Shown here in pieces: positions 27,616 to 38,900 of a stretch of DNA of 40,403 bases. Source of the DNA: Candidatus Onthovivens merdipullorum (GTDB lineage: Bacteria; Bacillota_I; Bacilli_A; RFN20; CAG-826); the NCBI GenBank assembly GCA_017694345.1, contig JADIMY010000079.1, positions 1 to 40,403 on the forward strand, given 5' to 3'. Below the pieces are notes generated by a model. The model searched no databases, was not told the DNA's origin, and saw nothing but the letters and a program-made list of their open reading frames with translations. Numbering within the stretch: position 1 is the first letter of the stretch; the number at the start of each line of letters is the position of its first letter. Position numbers and translations under genes: made by a program.

Positions 27616-29409
27616 ATGAAAAAGAAATTGTTATTAGCTCAAAGTCTTGTCTTAGCTCTAAGTTTTGGAGGTTTATTACTTACTGGTTGTGGAGATGATT
27701 CTCAAACCGAAAATCAAGTAACATCGACTAGATTAGTACTTGATACCACTAATGTTAAAAAAGATTTTATAGTCGGAGAAGGCTTTACTGCTAAAAACTT
27801 ATTAGTTTATGAAGTTGAAACAATTGATGGAGTAGATGGCGAAAAAGTTTTAACAGCCAATTACTCTTTATCAATTGAAGAAGGACAAATATTAGATAGA
27901 GATGATACTGAAGTAATAGTTAGATCTACTAAAGAAAATGTTAGAAGTTCTTCTTATGAAATAAATGTCACTTCTGGAGGAAGTGGAATTAGTTTAAGTG
28001 AAAAAATTAATGAAATACTCACTAAAAGATCTTATACAGTAAATACACGTTTATCTGCTTATAACAATATCTGTGAAATTAAAGGACGAGTTGTTGATAC
28101 AACAAGTATTGATCAAGAAAATGGTTATACTGGAGTGAGCTGGACAGGTGATACTAGTGGAATTTATCCAGATAGTGATGTCGCTTTAAATGAAGGTCGT
28201 CAGATAGGTTATGGTGAGTATAATGGTGAAACTTTCCAATATGTCCTTAATGATGAAGGCGAGATAAGTAGTACAACACTTCTTTCTTCTATGGGAGGAT
28301 ATGCTAAAGATGCTGGTATTTTGAACTATAATGATAGTAGAGATTCTTATCAAGCTCGTATATCGACATATAACATATTTTATGGTTTAGAAGATGTAGC
28401 AGAAGCTTCTAATGAACTCGAATATATTGAAAATTTAGAACCATATGATGGAAGTACATATAGATTTTACTTTGATGATGAAACATTACCTCATAAGTGG
28501 ATATTTGGTTTAACAGGTGATCCTTACGCAAGTTATAACCCAGCATATACTTTTGAAGATGGATATGCAGATATTACTACAAATTCTGATGGAACATTAA
28601 CTATTGAAACATATGAGCCTAGTGGTGAAGTGCCAACTTTAAGATCGACAGTTAGTTTAATTGGAGAAACTCATATCGAAGAACTAGAAACTTTCTTGGA
28701 AAATCCTGATTTTGGATTTAACGGGGATGAAACTTTGGCTGAAATTAGTAACACTTTTTCTACTTCAGGTAATAATGTTTTAATTACAGATACAACTAAT
28801 GCTGATAGTCCTATAACTATTGGAGTTATTAATGATAAATATGTTTATGGAGTTGAAAGAACTTTAGAAGCTAGTGATGAAAGTGGTGAAACCACTTTAA
28901 TCAATCCTTTAATAACTACAAATAATGATTTTATTTATTTAAGTGAAAATAATACTTTAGGACTAGAACCTGCATATTATTGGTATAACAAGACTTTAAT
29001 AGGTGAAGAAACTGAGCATATAGTTTCTACTTCATCGTATAGTTCTTTAACTGAATGTTTGATGAATGGATTTAACCCTAGAACATTTAGTGTTTTAGCA
29101 AACGCTTATCAATTTTTTGATACTGAAGTCGCTAATGAAACTTATGTATATACTAACCCTCGTTTATCGACTTCAGACACAAATAATTTATATAGATTAC
29201 TTGGCTTAAGTGGTACAAATTATTCTATTTCAGAATTAGTTTTAACTGTTGATGATTTAGAAAATAGCACATATTCATTAGAAATTCATGGAGTAAGTGC
29301 CGGTGAAAGTGCTGAAACTTTAATTGGAAAAATCACTTTTAGTGATTTTGGAAGTGCTAGTTTAACTGAAGCTGAAGAAATCTATAATTCTTATAATAAC
29401 ATTGCTTAA
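27616..29409 (+). CDS. Lipoprotein with an N-terminal bacterial Ig-like (Big_3-like) segment and an orphan domain
   Basis: Lipobox LLTGC; 'TSTRLVLDTTNVKKDFIVGEGFTAKNLLVYEV' resembles Big-type domains; C-terminal 'ITFSDFGSASL' motif. Confidence 0.85.
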   Translation: MKKKLLLAQSLVLALSFGGLLLTGCGDDSQTENQVTSTRLVLDTTNVKKDFIVGEGFTAKNLLVYEVETIDGVDGEKVLTANYSLSIEEGQILDRDDTEVIVRSTKENVRSSSYEINVTSGGSGISLSEKINEILTKRSYTVNTRLSAYNNICEIKGRVVDTTSIDQENGYTGVSWTGDTSGIYPDSDVALNEGRQIGYGEYNGETFQYVLNDEGEISSTTLLSSMGGYAKDAGILNYNDSRDSYQARISTYNIFYGLEDVAEASNELEYIENLEPYDGSTYRFYFDDETLPHKWIFGLTGDPYASYNPAYTFEDGYADITTNSDGTLTIETYEPSGEVPTLRSTVSLIGETHIEELETFLENPDFGFNGDETLAEISNTFSTSGNNVLITDTTNADSPITIGVINDKYVYGVERTLEASDESGETTLINPLITTNNDFIYLSENNTLGLEPAYYWYNKTLIGEETEHIVSTSSYSSLTECLMNGFNPRTFSVLANAYQFFDTEVANETYVYTNPRLSTSDTNNLYRLLGLSGTNYSISELVLTVDDLENSTYSLEIHGVSAGESAETLIGKITFSDFGSASLTEAEEIYNSYNNIA

Positions 29410-29421
29410 TTAGGAGAAAAT

Positions 29422-30873
29422 ATGAAAAAACAATCTTTATTAATATTAACTTTATTAAGTGTTGGTTTATCGGGATGTAATAGCGAAACTGTAGATTATG
29501 GCCAATTTAGTAATATTTTTTCTAACTTACAAACTGGTTTTAGCGTAAGTGGAAGTTTAGTTAATAATGTTACTTATTACACAACCTTAGATTACACGGC
29601 TATTGATGAAAATCATCCTGCTACAACTCATACTTACGAGTACGATTTAACTTATACCAATACAGAAAATTATCAAGGTGCTGATAGAAGATATTATGAA
29701 GTTATCGATGGTGAAAGAAATTATCTTCAAGGAGAAAATACTTATAACGATAATGGATATGTAATGATGAATTACCTCGATTATGATAATAGTGTTTACT
29801 CCGATGGTGAGGTTTATGATGATAGCTATAATAGAACACCATTTAGCGCTAGTTTATTAATCGATCCTTTTGCATTAATGGATTTAAGTGATTTTACTCC
29901 TTTATCTGATGGAACTGGAGTAACTTTAAACGCTTTAATGTCTACTATCTTATTCTCTACTTTCTATTCAAATATGGATGATATACCTAGTGATATTACA
30001 GTAAGCGAAATAACCTTCACTTATGATGGGGATAATTTAAAGGGCAGCTTTACAAGTGCTCCTTTTCAAACTACTGAAACAAGTGAAGAAGGTACTTATA
30101 ATTTATATGCTGAATATCGCTATGAAGGAGAATTTACTTTAACAAATATTGGAACAGCTAATAGTAAAGATTTAGTTAGACCTGAACCTGAAAAACCAGA
30201 AAACGCTCCTTTAGCAAATGCTTTAAAAAATATGAAAAACAGTGATGTAACTGTTTATAGACATCTATATCCTGTTGTTAATGGAGAAGAAGTTCAACAA
30301 CAAGAATGTGTTAATATGTATTTTGATAAAGATACTTTTAGCGCATATAATCAATGCTATGACGCCATTCAAACCGAACAACAAGTACCAACTGCACCTA
30401 CTGCAAATGATTTTTATATGTATAGTAGTGAAGAAGATGGTCGTTATTTAATGCCTTATGTTCAAACTGGGTATAATGATGAAACTGAACAATACACTTT
30501 TGGAATAGGTGGATCTTATTCTAGTTTATATGGACTAAGCTTCTATGATTGTTTACCTTTACTTTGTAACGATAGTAGTGATTATGTAGTAAGTGCTAAT
30601 ACTTTTAACAAAAATGAAGATGGAAGTTATTCACCAATAAATGATAATTTACCTTATATTGGTGTAGAACTTTTAATTCCTCCTTTTGCGGCTGTTAGTT
30701 GGGTTGCTTATGGATATACAACTGAATGTAATATTTATTTAACAGAAGATGAACAATATATCGACCATGTTGATTTTTATTACGATGATGGTCAAGGAAC
30801 TTTAGGACTTTTAAAACTAACTTATTCAAATGTTGGTACAACCGATGTTCCTTTTGATATTACTGTTGCTTAA
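29422..30873 (+). CDS. Orphan lipoprotein with a duplicated domain (paralog of 30886)
   Basis: MKKQSLLILTLLSVGLSGCNSE lipobox; 'TLTNIGTAN' and 'LTYSNVGTTD' motifs end the two halves. Confidence 0.87.
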   Translation: MKKQSLLILTLLSVGLSGCNSETVDYGQFSNIFSNLQTGFSVSGSLVNNVTYYTTLDYTAIDENHPATTHTYEYDLTYTNTENYQGADRRYYEVIDGERNYLQGENTYNDNGYVMMNYLDYDNSVYSDGEVYDDSYNRTPFSASLLIDPFALMDLSDFTPLSDGTGVTLNALMSTILFSTFYSNMDDIPSDITVSEITFTYDGDNLKGSFTSAPFQTTETSEEGTYNLYAEYRYEGEFTLTNIGTANSKDLVRPEPEKPENAPLANALKNMKNSDVTVYRHLYPVVNGEEVQQQECVNMYFDKDTFSAYNQCYDAIQTEQQVPTAPTANDFYMYSSEEDGRYLMPYVQTGYNDETEQYTFGIGGSYSSLYGLSFYDCLPLLCNDSSDYVVSANTFNKNEDGSYSPINDNLPYIGVELLIPPFAAVSWVAYGYTTECNIYLTEDEQYIDHVDFYYDDGQGTLGLLKLTYSNVGTTDVPFDITVA

Positions 30874-30885
30874 TGAGGTAAAACT

Positions 30886-32271
30886 ATGAAAAAAAGAAAT
30901 TATATATTTTTAAGTTTATTACCACTTTTAGTATTAAGTGGGTGTAATAGTGAAAATAATAATGAATCTATTGTTAGTAGAAATATATCTAGTTTAAGAC
31001 AAGGATTTAATTTAGATGGACAGATTACACAAACTAGAATTGAATTAAATAATACGTCTTTAGAACCTCTTCCTGGTGCTAGTGAAGAAACTAATATTTA
31101 CAATACTAATTTTATTTTCCAAAACAATAATGGTCTAATTGGTTATAGTAAAGAAAGCTCCCAACTTATGGGAGGTGTTGAACTTGGCATGGAAGACTAT
31201 GAATACTATTGTGATGATGAAGGTTTTGCATATAACAAAGAACTTAATTATAAAAATGAAGTAGTTGATACTTATCCACTTAGTTTTAATAGAAAGGTAC
31301 CATATTATGCTAATGGTTTTTACAATCCTTTCTTGATTTTAAATGAAAATGATTTTACTTTAAGTACTACGAATAGTGCTAGATATGATCTTAATTTAGA
31401 AAAAACATCAATTATAGCTAATAATTTACTATATAGTTTAAATAGTGGATTTTTTGGTCAAGTTCAAGAATCTTATGTACTTTTAAGTGGTGATGATTTC
31501 TCGATATTTACTATTCATATGAGTCCTCGTATTATGACTGAATTCGATAATAATACTTATACTACTAAATATTATGAAGTAGAAAATGTCGTCAATTTTT
31601 CAATTAGTAATATTGGAACTGCTAAATTAAATGAAGTTACTCCAATTGAATCTAAAAATAATATCGAACTTCAAAGTGCTTTAGATAAAATTACTAATAA
31701 TTTTACATTAACAGTTAGTGATTCCTCTTTAACAGAAACTAGTGACTATTACTATGATGGAAGTACAATTTATGTCCATAAGTATAGAGAAACTGATAGT
31801 CCAGAAGTTAATTTTGAAACAGACTTTTATTTAGCAGAGGATAGTGAAAATCCAAATGGATATTTATATGGATATTCTTATGATGCTGAAAATCAAAGTT
31901 TTGTTCAAAATACTGAAATAGCTAGTTTTCCTCTAGCTTATCAAGGAGTATATTTCTATAATGATTATTTACCTATTATTAGTGGTATAAGTGCTGACTT
32001 ATTTACTTATGATAGTGAAAATAATTTATATGTTGGTGATGAAAGTGCAATAAATGCTTTAGTTAATTGTTTTATTCCTAATTTAAGACCATTTTATTAT
32101 GAACATGCTGCTAATGCTAGTAAGGTAGCGATTAGATTAAACGATAATAATGAAATAGATTATGTTACATTCACTTATGGTTATATGGATGAATTTAGTG
32201 GCGAAATATTTAATGGTGAAGTTAGAGCTACCTATAAAGATGTTGGTGTAACGGAGAATCCAGCCTTATGA
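30886..32271 (+). CDS. Orphan lipoprotein with a duplicated domain (paralog of 29422)
   Basis: MKKRNYIFLSLLPLLVLSGCNSE lipobox; 'SISNIGTAK' and 'ATYKDVGVTE' motifs; ATGA stop/start overlap with the next gene. Confidence 0.87.
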   Translation: MKKRNYIFLSLLPLLVLSGCNSENNNESIVSRNISSLRQGFNLDGQITQTRIELNNTSLEPLPGASEETNIYNTNFIFQNNNGLIGYSKESSQLMGGVELGMEDYEYYCDDEGFAYNKELNYKNEVVDTYPLSFNRKVPYYANGFYNPFLILNENDFTLSTTNSARYDLNLEKTSIIANNLLYSLNSGFFGQVQESYVLLSGDDFSIFTIHMSPRIMTEFDNNTYTTKYYEVENVVNFSISNIGTAKLNEVTPIESKNNIELQSALDKITNNFTLTVSDSSLTETSDYYYDGSTIYVHKYRETDSPEVNFETDFYLAEDSENPNGYLYGYSYDAENQSFVQNTEIASFPLAYQGVYFYNDYLPIISGISADLFTYDSENNLYVGDESAINALVNCFIPNLRPFYYEHAANASKVAIRLNDNNEIDYVTFTYGYMDEFSGEIFNGEVRATYKDVGVTENPAL

Positions 32272-34043
32272 AAAAGAAAAATTATTTAGTTTTATCTTTA
32301 ATTGGAGCTATTGGATTTGGATCAATTTACTTATCTAGTTGTAATGAAAATCAAAATCAAGTAGTTACTAATGCGACACTAACATATAGTGCTCCAACTA
32401 ATGCGACTGTCTCAGCTTATAAAAGAGTCGATGGTGTTTCAACTAAAGTTGATTTAGAAAGCGATTCTTTTAATGCTGGTGATGTTATATATTTAAGTGT
32501 CAATCCAAGTGATGGTTATCAAGTTAATACGGTTAAATTTAATGGATCTTTAGTGCGTGGAGAAAATGATATTTATACTTTAACTTTTGTTGAAGGCACT
32601 AATACTTTAGAAATTGAAATTAAATTTATCGAAACTGATATTGATGATTTTTCTTTTGAATTTAATGATGAAACTAAAGAAGCAGTAATTACATCTTATT
32701 CTTTAAATGGGAATTTCCCTAATCCTTTAGTTATACCTGATGTAGTAACTAATAATAATGAAGAATATAAAGTTACTGGAATAAATGTAGGAGTATTTTC
32801 TTCTAGTGGAGTTGAAGCAATTGAACTAGGTGTAAATATTAAAGATGTTAGTGGCATTACATTTTATGATGCCCCTAATTTAACTACTTTAAGTGTTAAT
32901 GAAAATAACCCTAATTTTAGTAGTGAAAATGGTATTTTATATAATAAAGATAAGACAGTTTTAATTAGTGTCCCTTCTCAATATGCTTTAAATCCTAATG
33001 GAAGTAGTGATTTTACAATTAATGATAGTGTTACAAGTATAGGAGAATACGCTTTTGCTAAAAATAGATCTTTAAAAACTTTTAATTTAGGAAATAAAAT
33101 TACTAGTATTGGAGAATACGCTTTTTATAATATTTTTAATTTAAAAAGTATTACTATTCCAGATAGTTGCTTAATTATACATGATTACGCTTTTAGTAAT
33201 TGTACTTATTTAAGCAAATTAAATTTAGGGAAAGGTGTAAAAGAAATAGGACCTTATGCTTTTCAAAGCTGTCCCGAACTTTTATATTTAGATATTCCTG
33301 ATAGTCTAGAAGTTATTGATGAAGCAGCTTTTACTAGTAATAGAAAACTTTTAAGAATTAGATTTGGAGAAAATCCAAGTTTAAAAGAAATAGGAGTCAT
33401 GGCTTTTTCAATCTGTGATGCTTTAAAAGAATTTATTGCTCCAAGTAGTTTAAGAATTATTAAAGAAGGTGCATTTAATGTTTGTAGTCAAATGACCAAA
33501 TTGGAGTTAAATGAAGGGCTTGAATCTATTTTAGATTACGCATTTGAAAGATGTTATAGACTTCCTAGTTTAGTTATTCCTAGTAGTGTTACTACTATTA
33601 GAGGAAATCCATTTAGTGGGTGCGAACTTTTAACTGCTACAACTTTAACTTTTGAAGAAGGTTCTAATTTTGTTAATGATAATGGAGCAATTTATACTAG
33701 TGATTACAAAACTTTACTAGCATTACTTTATAGAGCACCTTTAACTGATGGGGTTTATGAAATAAAAGATGGTTGTGAAGTTATTGATGATTACGCTTTT
33801 TATCTAAATATTAGTTGTAATAAAGTAATCATTCCAACTTCAGTTAAAACCATTAAAAAAGCTTTCCAAAATTTATTATCAGGAGCCTTTAGTATTGAAT
33901 ATAAAGGTCTAATGAGTGAATTTTTAACTATTGATATTGATAATGCTTGTTTAGTAAATACAACATTAGCTGGCGAAGGGGTAGTGTGCTTAGATGGAAC
34001 ACTTCCTTACGATGATTTTATTGATTCTTCAGTATTTGAATAA
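32268..34043 (+). CDS. BspA-like LRR_5 surface lipoprotein
   Basis: Lipobox YLSSC; N-terminal InlB-like repeat; LRR_5 units 'TSIGEYAFAKNRSLKTFNLGNKITSIGEYAFYNIFNLKSITIPDS'. Confidence 0.9.
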   Translation: MKKKNYLVLSLIGAIGFGSIYLSSCNENQNQVVTNATLTYSAPTNATVSAYKRVDGVSTKVDLESDSFNAGDVIYLSVNPSDGYQVNTVKFNGSLVRGENDIYTLTFVEGTNTLEIEIKFIETDIDDFSFEFNDETKEAVITSYSLNGNFPNPLVIPDVVTNNNEEYKVTGINVGVFSSSGVEAIELGVNIKDVSGITFYDAPNLTTLSVNENNPNFSSENGILYNKDKTVLISVPSQYALNPNGSSDFTINDSVTSIGEYAFAKNRSLKTFNLGNKITSIGEYAFYNIFNLKSITIPDSCLIIHDYAFSNCTYLSKLNLGKGVKEIGPYAFQSCPELLYLDIPDSLEVIDEAAFTSNRKLLRIRFGENPSLKEIGVMAFSICDALKEFIAPSSLRIIKEGAFNVCSQMTKLELNEGLESILDYAFERCYRLPSLVIPSSVTTIRGNPFSGCELLTATTLTFEEGSNFVNDNGAIYTSDYKTLLALLYRAPLTDGVYEIKDGCEVIDDYAFYLNISCNKVIIPTSVKTIKKAFQNLLSGAFSIEYKGLMSEFLTIDIDNACLVNTTLAGEGVVCLDGTLPYDDFIDSSVFE

Positions 34044-34076
34044 TTTACATTTTATCAATATTTTTTAGATTTTATT

Positions 34077-34117
34077 AATGAGGTATTAAGTTAAAATTAT
34101 TGTCTTAATACCTTATT
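34077..34117 (+). terminator. Intrinsic terminator
   Basis: 14-bp stem (one G-T) aatgaggtattaag ... cttaataccttatt, followed by tattcttt. Confidence 0.75.
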
Positions 34118-34158
34118 TATTCTTTATTATCATTTTGTAGTTTATTGGGAGGGAGAGT

Positions 34159-35964
34159 ATGAAAAAAAGAAATGTAGTGATGTTAGCCTCTAGTATACTT
34201 TTAGGATCTTTCTTAGTCATTCCAAGTTTAACTTCTTGTAATAGAAATGCTGATACTACTTCTTATAGTATCAAAGTTGAAGGAGAACATGTTAGACTTG
34301 GTGGATTACCTGATAGTAGTCGTAGTGGTAGACAAATTTCCTTTATGACAATGATTGATAATGGTTATCAAATTGGAAGCGAAGGAATTAGTATTAATAC
34401 AACAAATGGTGAGATGGTTATTCTCATCAATAATAATGATGGTACTTATAGCTTTACTATGCCTAGTAGTGACATTGTAATTAGCGTAGATATAGTTGAA
34501 GTTACTACTCCATATGATGTAATGCAAAACTTAACTGATGACGAACGCTACCAAGTAGTTGTTACTGGTACAAAGAAAGGATTTTTAGATCAAAATACGA
34601 TGAATGTTAGTAGAATTATCGATGTTAGTTCTAATGCCTTTGTCTTAAATGATTATAACTATGGTATTGCTACTGGATATATTAATTTAAGAGATGGAGC
34701 GGGTAGATTTGTTTATGGAACTTCAACCGAAACTGGTGAACAAGAATATGGCCAAACATATTATTTAGAAGCTGGTAATGGTGAAACATATCAAAAATAT
34801 CAAGATGGTCCTATTTATGTTCTTAAAGATTTGAGCAATAGTGGTTTAACGCCAATTCAAACTAACCCAACTTATGATTTTGTTTTAACAAATCAAAATT
34901 ATGCTGATGACTTTAATGATAGTGTGGTTTGGGGATATTATGCTGGGTTAACAGGAACAGCTTATAACTATTTAACTAGCGCAAGATATACCGCTATTGA
35001 TGAAGGAACTTTAAGAGTTGATCTTAAATATAACTATACAGATAGCACTGGTAATACTATCGCTTGTGACTTTACTTTAACAGTTTACGATGATCCTCAA
35101 GATTTTGAAGATTACGATGTAATAACTACTAGCCAAGTTGAAGAAGACTTAAGTAGTGATGATTTTACTCATAAAACACAAGATGAAAAAACAAGTGCAA
35201 CTTATAAACATGATGTATTAGATGCAATTTCTTCACCTTATTCCATTTTAGAAACTTCAATTGGTTTTTATGTAGATCAAAGTCAAACTCAAGTAGAGCA
35301 AATAGATGGTCGACTCTATTTTAATCCTACTCCAGGTGAAGAATACATTGTTTTTGATGCTGGGGAAGATAATCCTCAAGAAGGCGTGCTACCAACAATG
35401 TATGGCTTCTTTATGAAAGATGGTGCTTTATGCATGGCTGATCAAAATTTACAAACACTTGAATTTGGATATAATGTTGCCATGCCTAAAGAATCTATGG
35501 ATTTAGTAAAAGAAATAACTGGTAGAACAACTGATTTTGGTGCTATGAGTTATGTAGTTTCAAGTGTTGCTCAATTTGCTATTAGCCTTGATGAATTTGG
35601 TTTAGTTGAATTCCAAGATTACTATGAATTAATGAATGATTCACTAACATCAGTTGCTGCTAATACAAATTACTATTGGGTAACCGATCTTTATAATAAC
35701 AATACCTATACTCAACAATATGATACGACACAAATCGCACCATTTTACATGGTAGATAGATCTTATTGTGGTACTGGTATAAGTGTTAAACTTAACGAAG
35801 AAACAAATGAAGTTGAATCAATTGGCTATACTCCTTTACTTTTAGGAAATGATGGTAATAGTATTTATTCATTTGAAGACTTTTACACATATGGTGGCTT
35901 TGGTGAAACTAGTGCTAGATTTGACGCGATAAAAGATACTCTAGAAGAGTTACCAAGTGCTTAG
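34159..35964 (+). CDS. Lipoprotein with one N-terminal divergent InlB-like repeat and an orphan C-terminal region
   Basis: SD gggaggg; LTSC lipobox; 'YSFTMPSSDIVISVDI'. Confidence 0.86.
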   Translation: MKKRNVVMLASSILLGSFLVIPSLTSCNRNADTTSYSIKVEGEHVRLGGLPDSSRSGRQISFMTMIDNGYQIGSEGISINTTNGEMVILINNNDGTYSFTMPSSDIVISVDIVEVTTPYDVMQNLTDDERYQVVVTGTKKGFLDQNTMNVSRIIDVSSNAFVLNDYNYGIATGYINLRDGAGRFVYGTSTETGEQEYGQTYYLEAGNGETYQKYQDGPIYVLKDLSNSGLTPIQTNPTYDFVLTNQNYADDFNDSVVWGYYAGLTGTAYNYLTSARYTAIDEGTLRVDLKYNYTDSTGNTIACDFTLTVYDDPQDFEDYDVITTSQVEEDLSSDDFTHKTQDEKTSATYKHDVLDAISSPYSILETSIGFYVDQSQTQVEQIDGRLYFNPTPGEEYIVFDAGEDNPQEGVLPTMYGFFMKDGALCMADQNLQTLEFGYNVAMPKESMDLVKEITGRTTDFGAMSYVVSSVAQFAISLDEFGLVEFQDYYELMNDSLTSVAANTNYYWVTDLYNNNTYTQQYDTTQIAPFYMVDRSYCGTGISVKLNEETNEVESIGYTPLLLGNDGNSIYSFEDFYTYGGFGETSARFDAIKDTLEELPSA

Positions 35965-35982
35965 GTTAAAATTGGAGGTTTT

Positions 35983-38900
35983 ATGATTAGGAAATTTAGA
36001 TATTTATTTTCACTTCCTTTCTTTACATTGGCTTTATTAGCTTTAAGTAGTCATACAAATTTACATACCTTGGAAGAAAGAAATGAAGATGCTATTGTTT
36101 ATTTAAAAAACGGATATAATAAATCTAATTTTTTAAATGAATTAAGAAGCGTAACGACTAATTTTAGAGTCAAAAAAGATCTTTCTTTTAATTTAGCTAA
36201 TGGCTATGTTATAGAAATAAACGATCAATATTTAGATGAAATTAAAAAATTATCTAGTGTTGATTTTGCTACTTTCGACCAAGTTTTAAGTACGACAAGT
36301 TATGATGAAATGGTTGATAACTATAATTCTTTTAGAGTTTACGACCACTTAGATAATAATTCTTTTAGAGAAATGAATATGGTTAATGATGGTTCTTCAA
36401 AGCTTGGTGAAGGAACATTAATTGCTGTATTAGATAGCTCTTTTTCAGTAGAACACGAGGCTTTTGCGCCATTAACTGGTGAAGCTGAGGCTAATGCTAA
36501 ATATACTCAAGAAGAAATTCAAGCATTAATGAATGATGGTACGATTGCTACTGGAACTTATGTGAATAGCAAGATTCCTTTTGTCTATGATTACGCTAAT
36601 GATGATAAAGATGTTGAAAGTGTTTTATCAACTCATGGAATGCATGTCAGTAGTATTGCTACAGCAAATGGTGCTTTTACTGGTGTTGCTCCAAATGCTC
36701 AACTTGCCTTTTTAAAGGTTAGTAGTGATGGGTCTTCAGAACAAACTATTAGAGATCAATATATCGCTGAAGCAATGGGCGATGCATATGATTTAGGTGC
36801 TGATGTTATCAATTTATCCATTGGTAGTGATTTAGATGATTTTGTTGAAACTGCTACAAATTATTTAGTTAATAGATTAAAGACTATTGGTACAAATGTT
36901 AATATTGCTGCCGGTAATAGTGGTAAGGGAACATTTAATAATAGTGGTGTTTATAAATTTAATACAACCGATACAGTTGAAAGTGGTATTTTAGGAAGCT
37001 ATGCTTCAGCAACAACCGGAACAACTGTAGCTAGTAGTAATCTTATTGATGATAATTCACTTAATAGTGCTGTGAGTGTTTTAAATGTTAATGGTTCATC
37101 TTTAGATGATTTAAAAAATAGTGAAAATGTATCTCAAGTAGGCTCCACTTTATCAGGTACAGATCAACTTGTCGATTATGTATTTGAAGGAAATGATCAA
37201 AATAATACCACATATACAAAAGAGCAACCTTTTAGTGGTCTTGTTAGAGATATTAATGCTATTGCTATAAGTGAAGAATTTGGTGGAACTCATACCGATC
37301 GTTATATCGATTTACCTTATATTGTAATTCCAGGAATTGGTGCTCAAGATGGTGATGTTGATGGTGACGATTCTGATATTAAATTAGATAACGATTATGC
37401 TAGTATCGATGCTCTTGGTACTGGTGAAAATAGCCCATTAAATGGCAAAATAGCTGTAATTAGAAGAGGAAGTTTAGCTTTTGCTAATAAAGTTATAAAT
37501 GCTGTTAATAGAGGTGCTATTGCTGTAATTATTTATAACTATGAAGGTAGTGGAGATGCTGGAAGAATGGATCTCACAAACTTACCTGAAAATTTACAAG
37601 TTCCAATTTATTATGTAAGTCAAGATGATGGTGAAAATTTAGAAAGTAAAGCTATTACTGATAGTGAAACTAACATTAAATATGGAATGCTTAGGGTTTC
37701 CCAAGATCAAATTTCTACTTTTTCAACCGATGGTGCAACTAGTAATTTAGAGATGAAAGTGGAAATTACTGCTCCAGGTGAACATATCGCCGGTGCTATA
37801 AATGTTATTGAAACAACTTATGATGATGAAAACTATGGATTAGGTGCAGTAAATGTCCCAGTTAATGAAAGAACCCCAACATATAATTCATATATGTATT
37901 TGAGTGGAACTAGTATGGCTAGCCCAAACTATACCGGAGCTTATGGTTTAGTTTTAGGTGATAAACTTGCTGAACATCCTGATATGAATGAAGAAGAAAC
38001 TATTGAATTTAAAAATTTAATGAAAGCAAGAATGATGTCAACAGCTGAAATTTTATTTACTAGTAATGGTGCTCCAGTTTCTACTAGAAGACAAGGGGCA
38101 GGAGAAGTTGATATTTCTAATGCTCTTCATTCACCTATTTATTTATCAACTGCCGAGCCAAAAACATATGAAGATAGTTATAATGGTGAATCTTCAACTG
38201 CTTCATATTATGATGGTAAACTTGAACTTGGAACTTCTACAAGAGAGGGAAACATTGCTTTTGATTATATGATTCATAATGAAAAGGGTGTAACCGATAC
38301 ATTAAATGTTTCTTTATATGTTACTGTTCCTGAACTTCTTAGATATGATAAAGCTAGTGAAACATCAACTGAATTTATCGGAATTGATTTCCAATCAACT
38401 AATCAAAGATTAGTTCAAAAAGTTAACTTAGGAACTGTTACTTTAACTGGTGAAGACACTCAAATCGCTAGCGTAGATTACACTTTAAGTGATGAAGATA
38501 TTGAAGAAATAATGAATCAATTTGAAGATGGTATGTATCTAGAAGGATATTTGACTCTTGAAAGTGATCCAAATAGTAATTCTGATATCCATGTCAATTT
38601 ACCTTATTTAGGATTTATTGGTGATTATCAAAAAGGTAGTGCAATTGAAGAATTTGATTTTGAAAAAGAAGAAGGTCGAATTTATCCTAGTGACCTACTT
38701 AATAATGCTTTAGAAGTAACTGGTATTAATCGTCCTAATGGTAATTTCTCTTCAACTATTAATGTTGGTAGTAATATATCTAATGTTACTCGTTTTCTCA
38801 ATAATACCGAAGATGTAAATGATGTATATTTACCAATTCATGGTGAGGAAATTGATGGAACTTATCATATTTATGCTGGTGCAAAAGGTATTGCTGATAA

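Noticed and set aside
34306-34527. 73-aa minus-strand ORF rich in I/N/T
   Set aside because: Antisense shadow of the 34159 CDS
38066-38272. 68-aa alternate-frame plus-strand ORF
   Set aside because: Overlaps the intact S8 protease CDS in another frame; likely spurious
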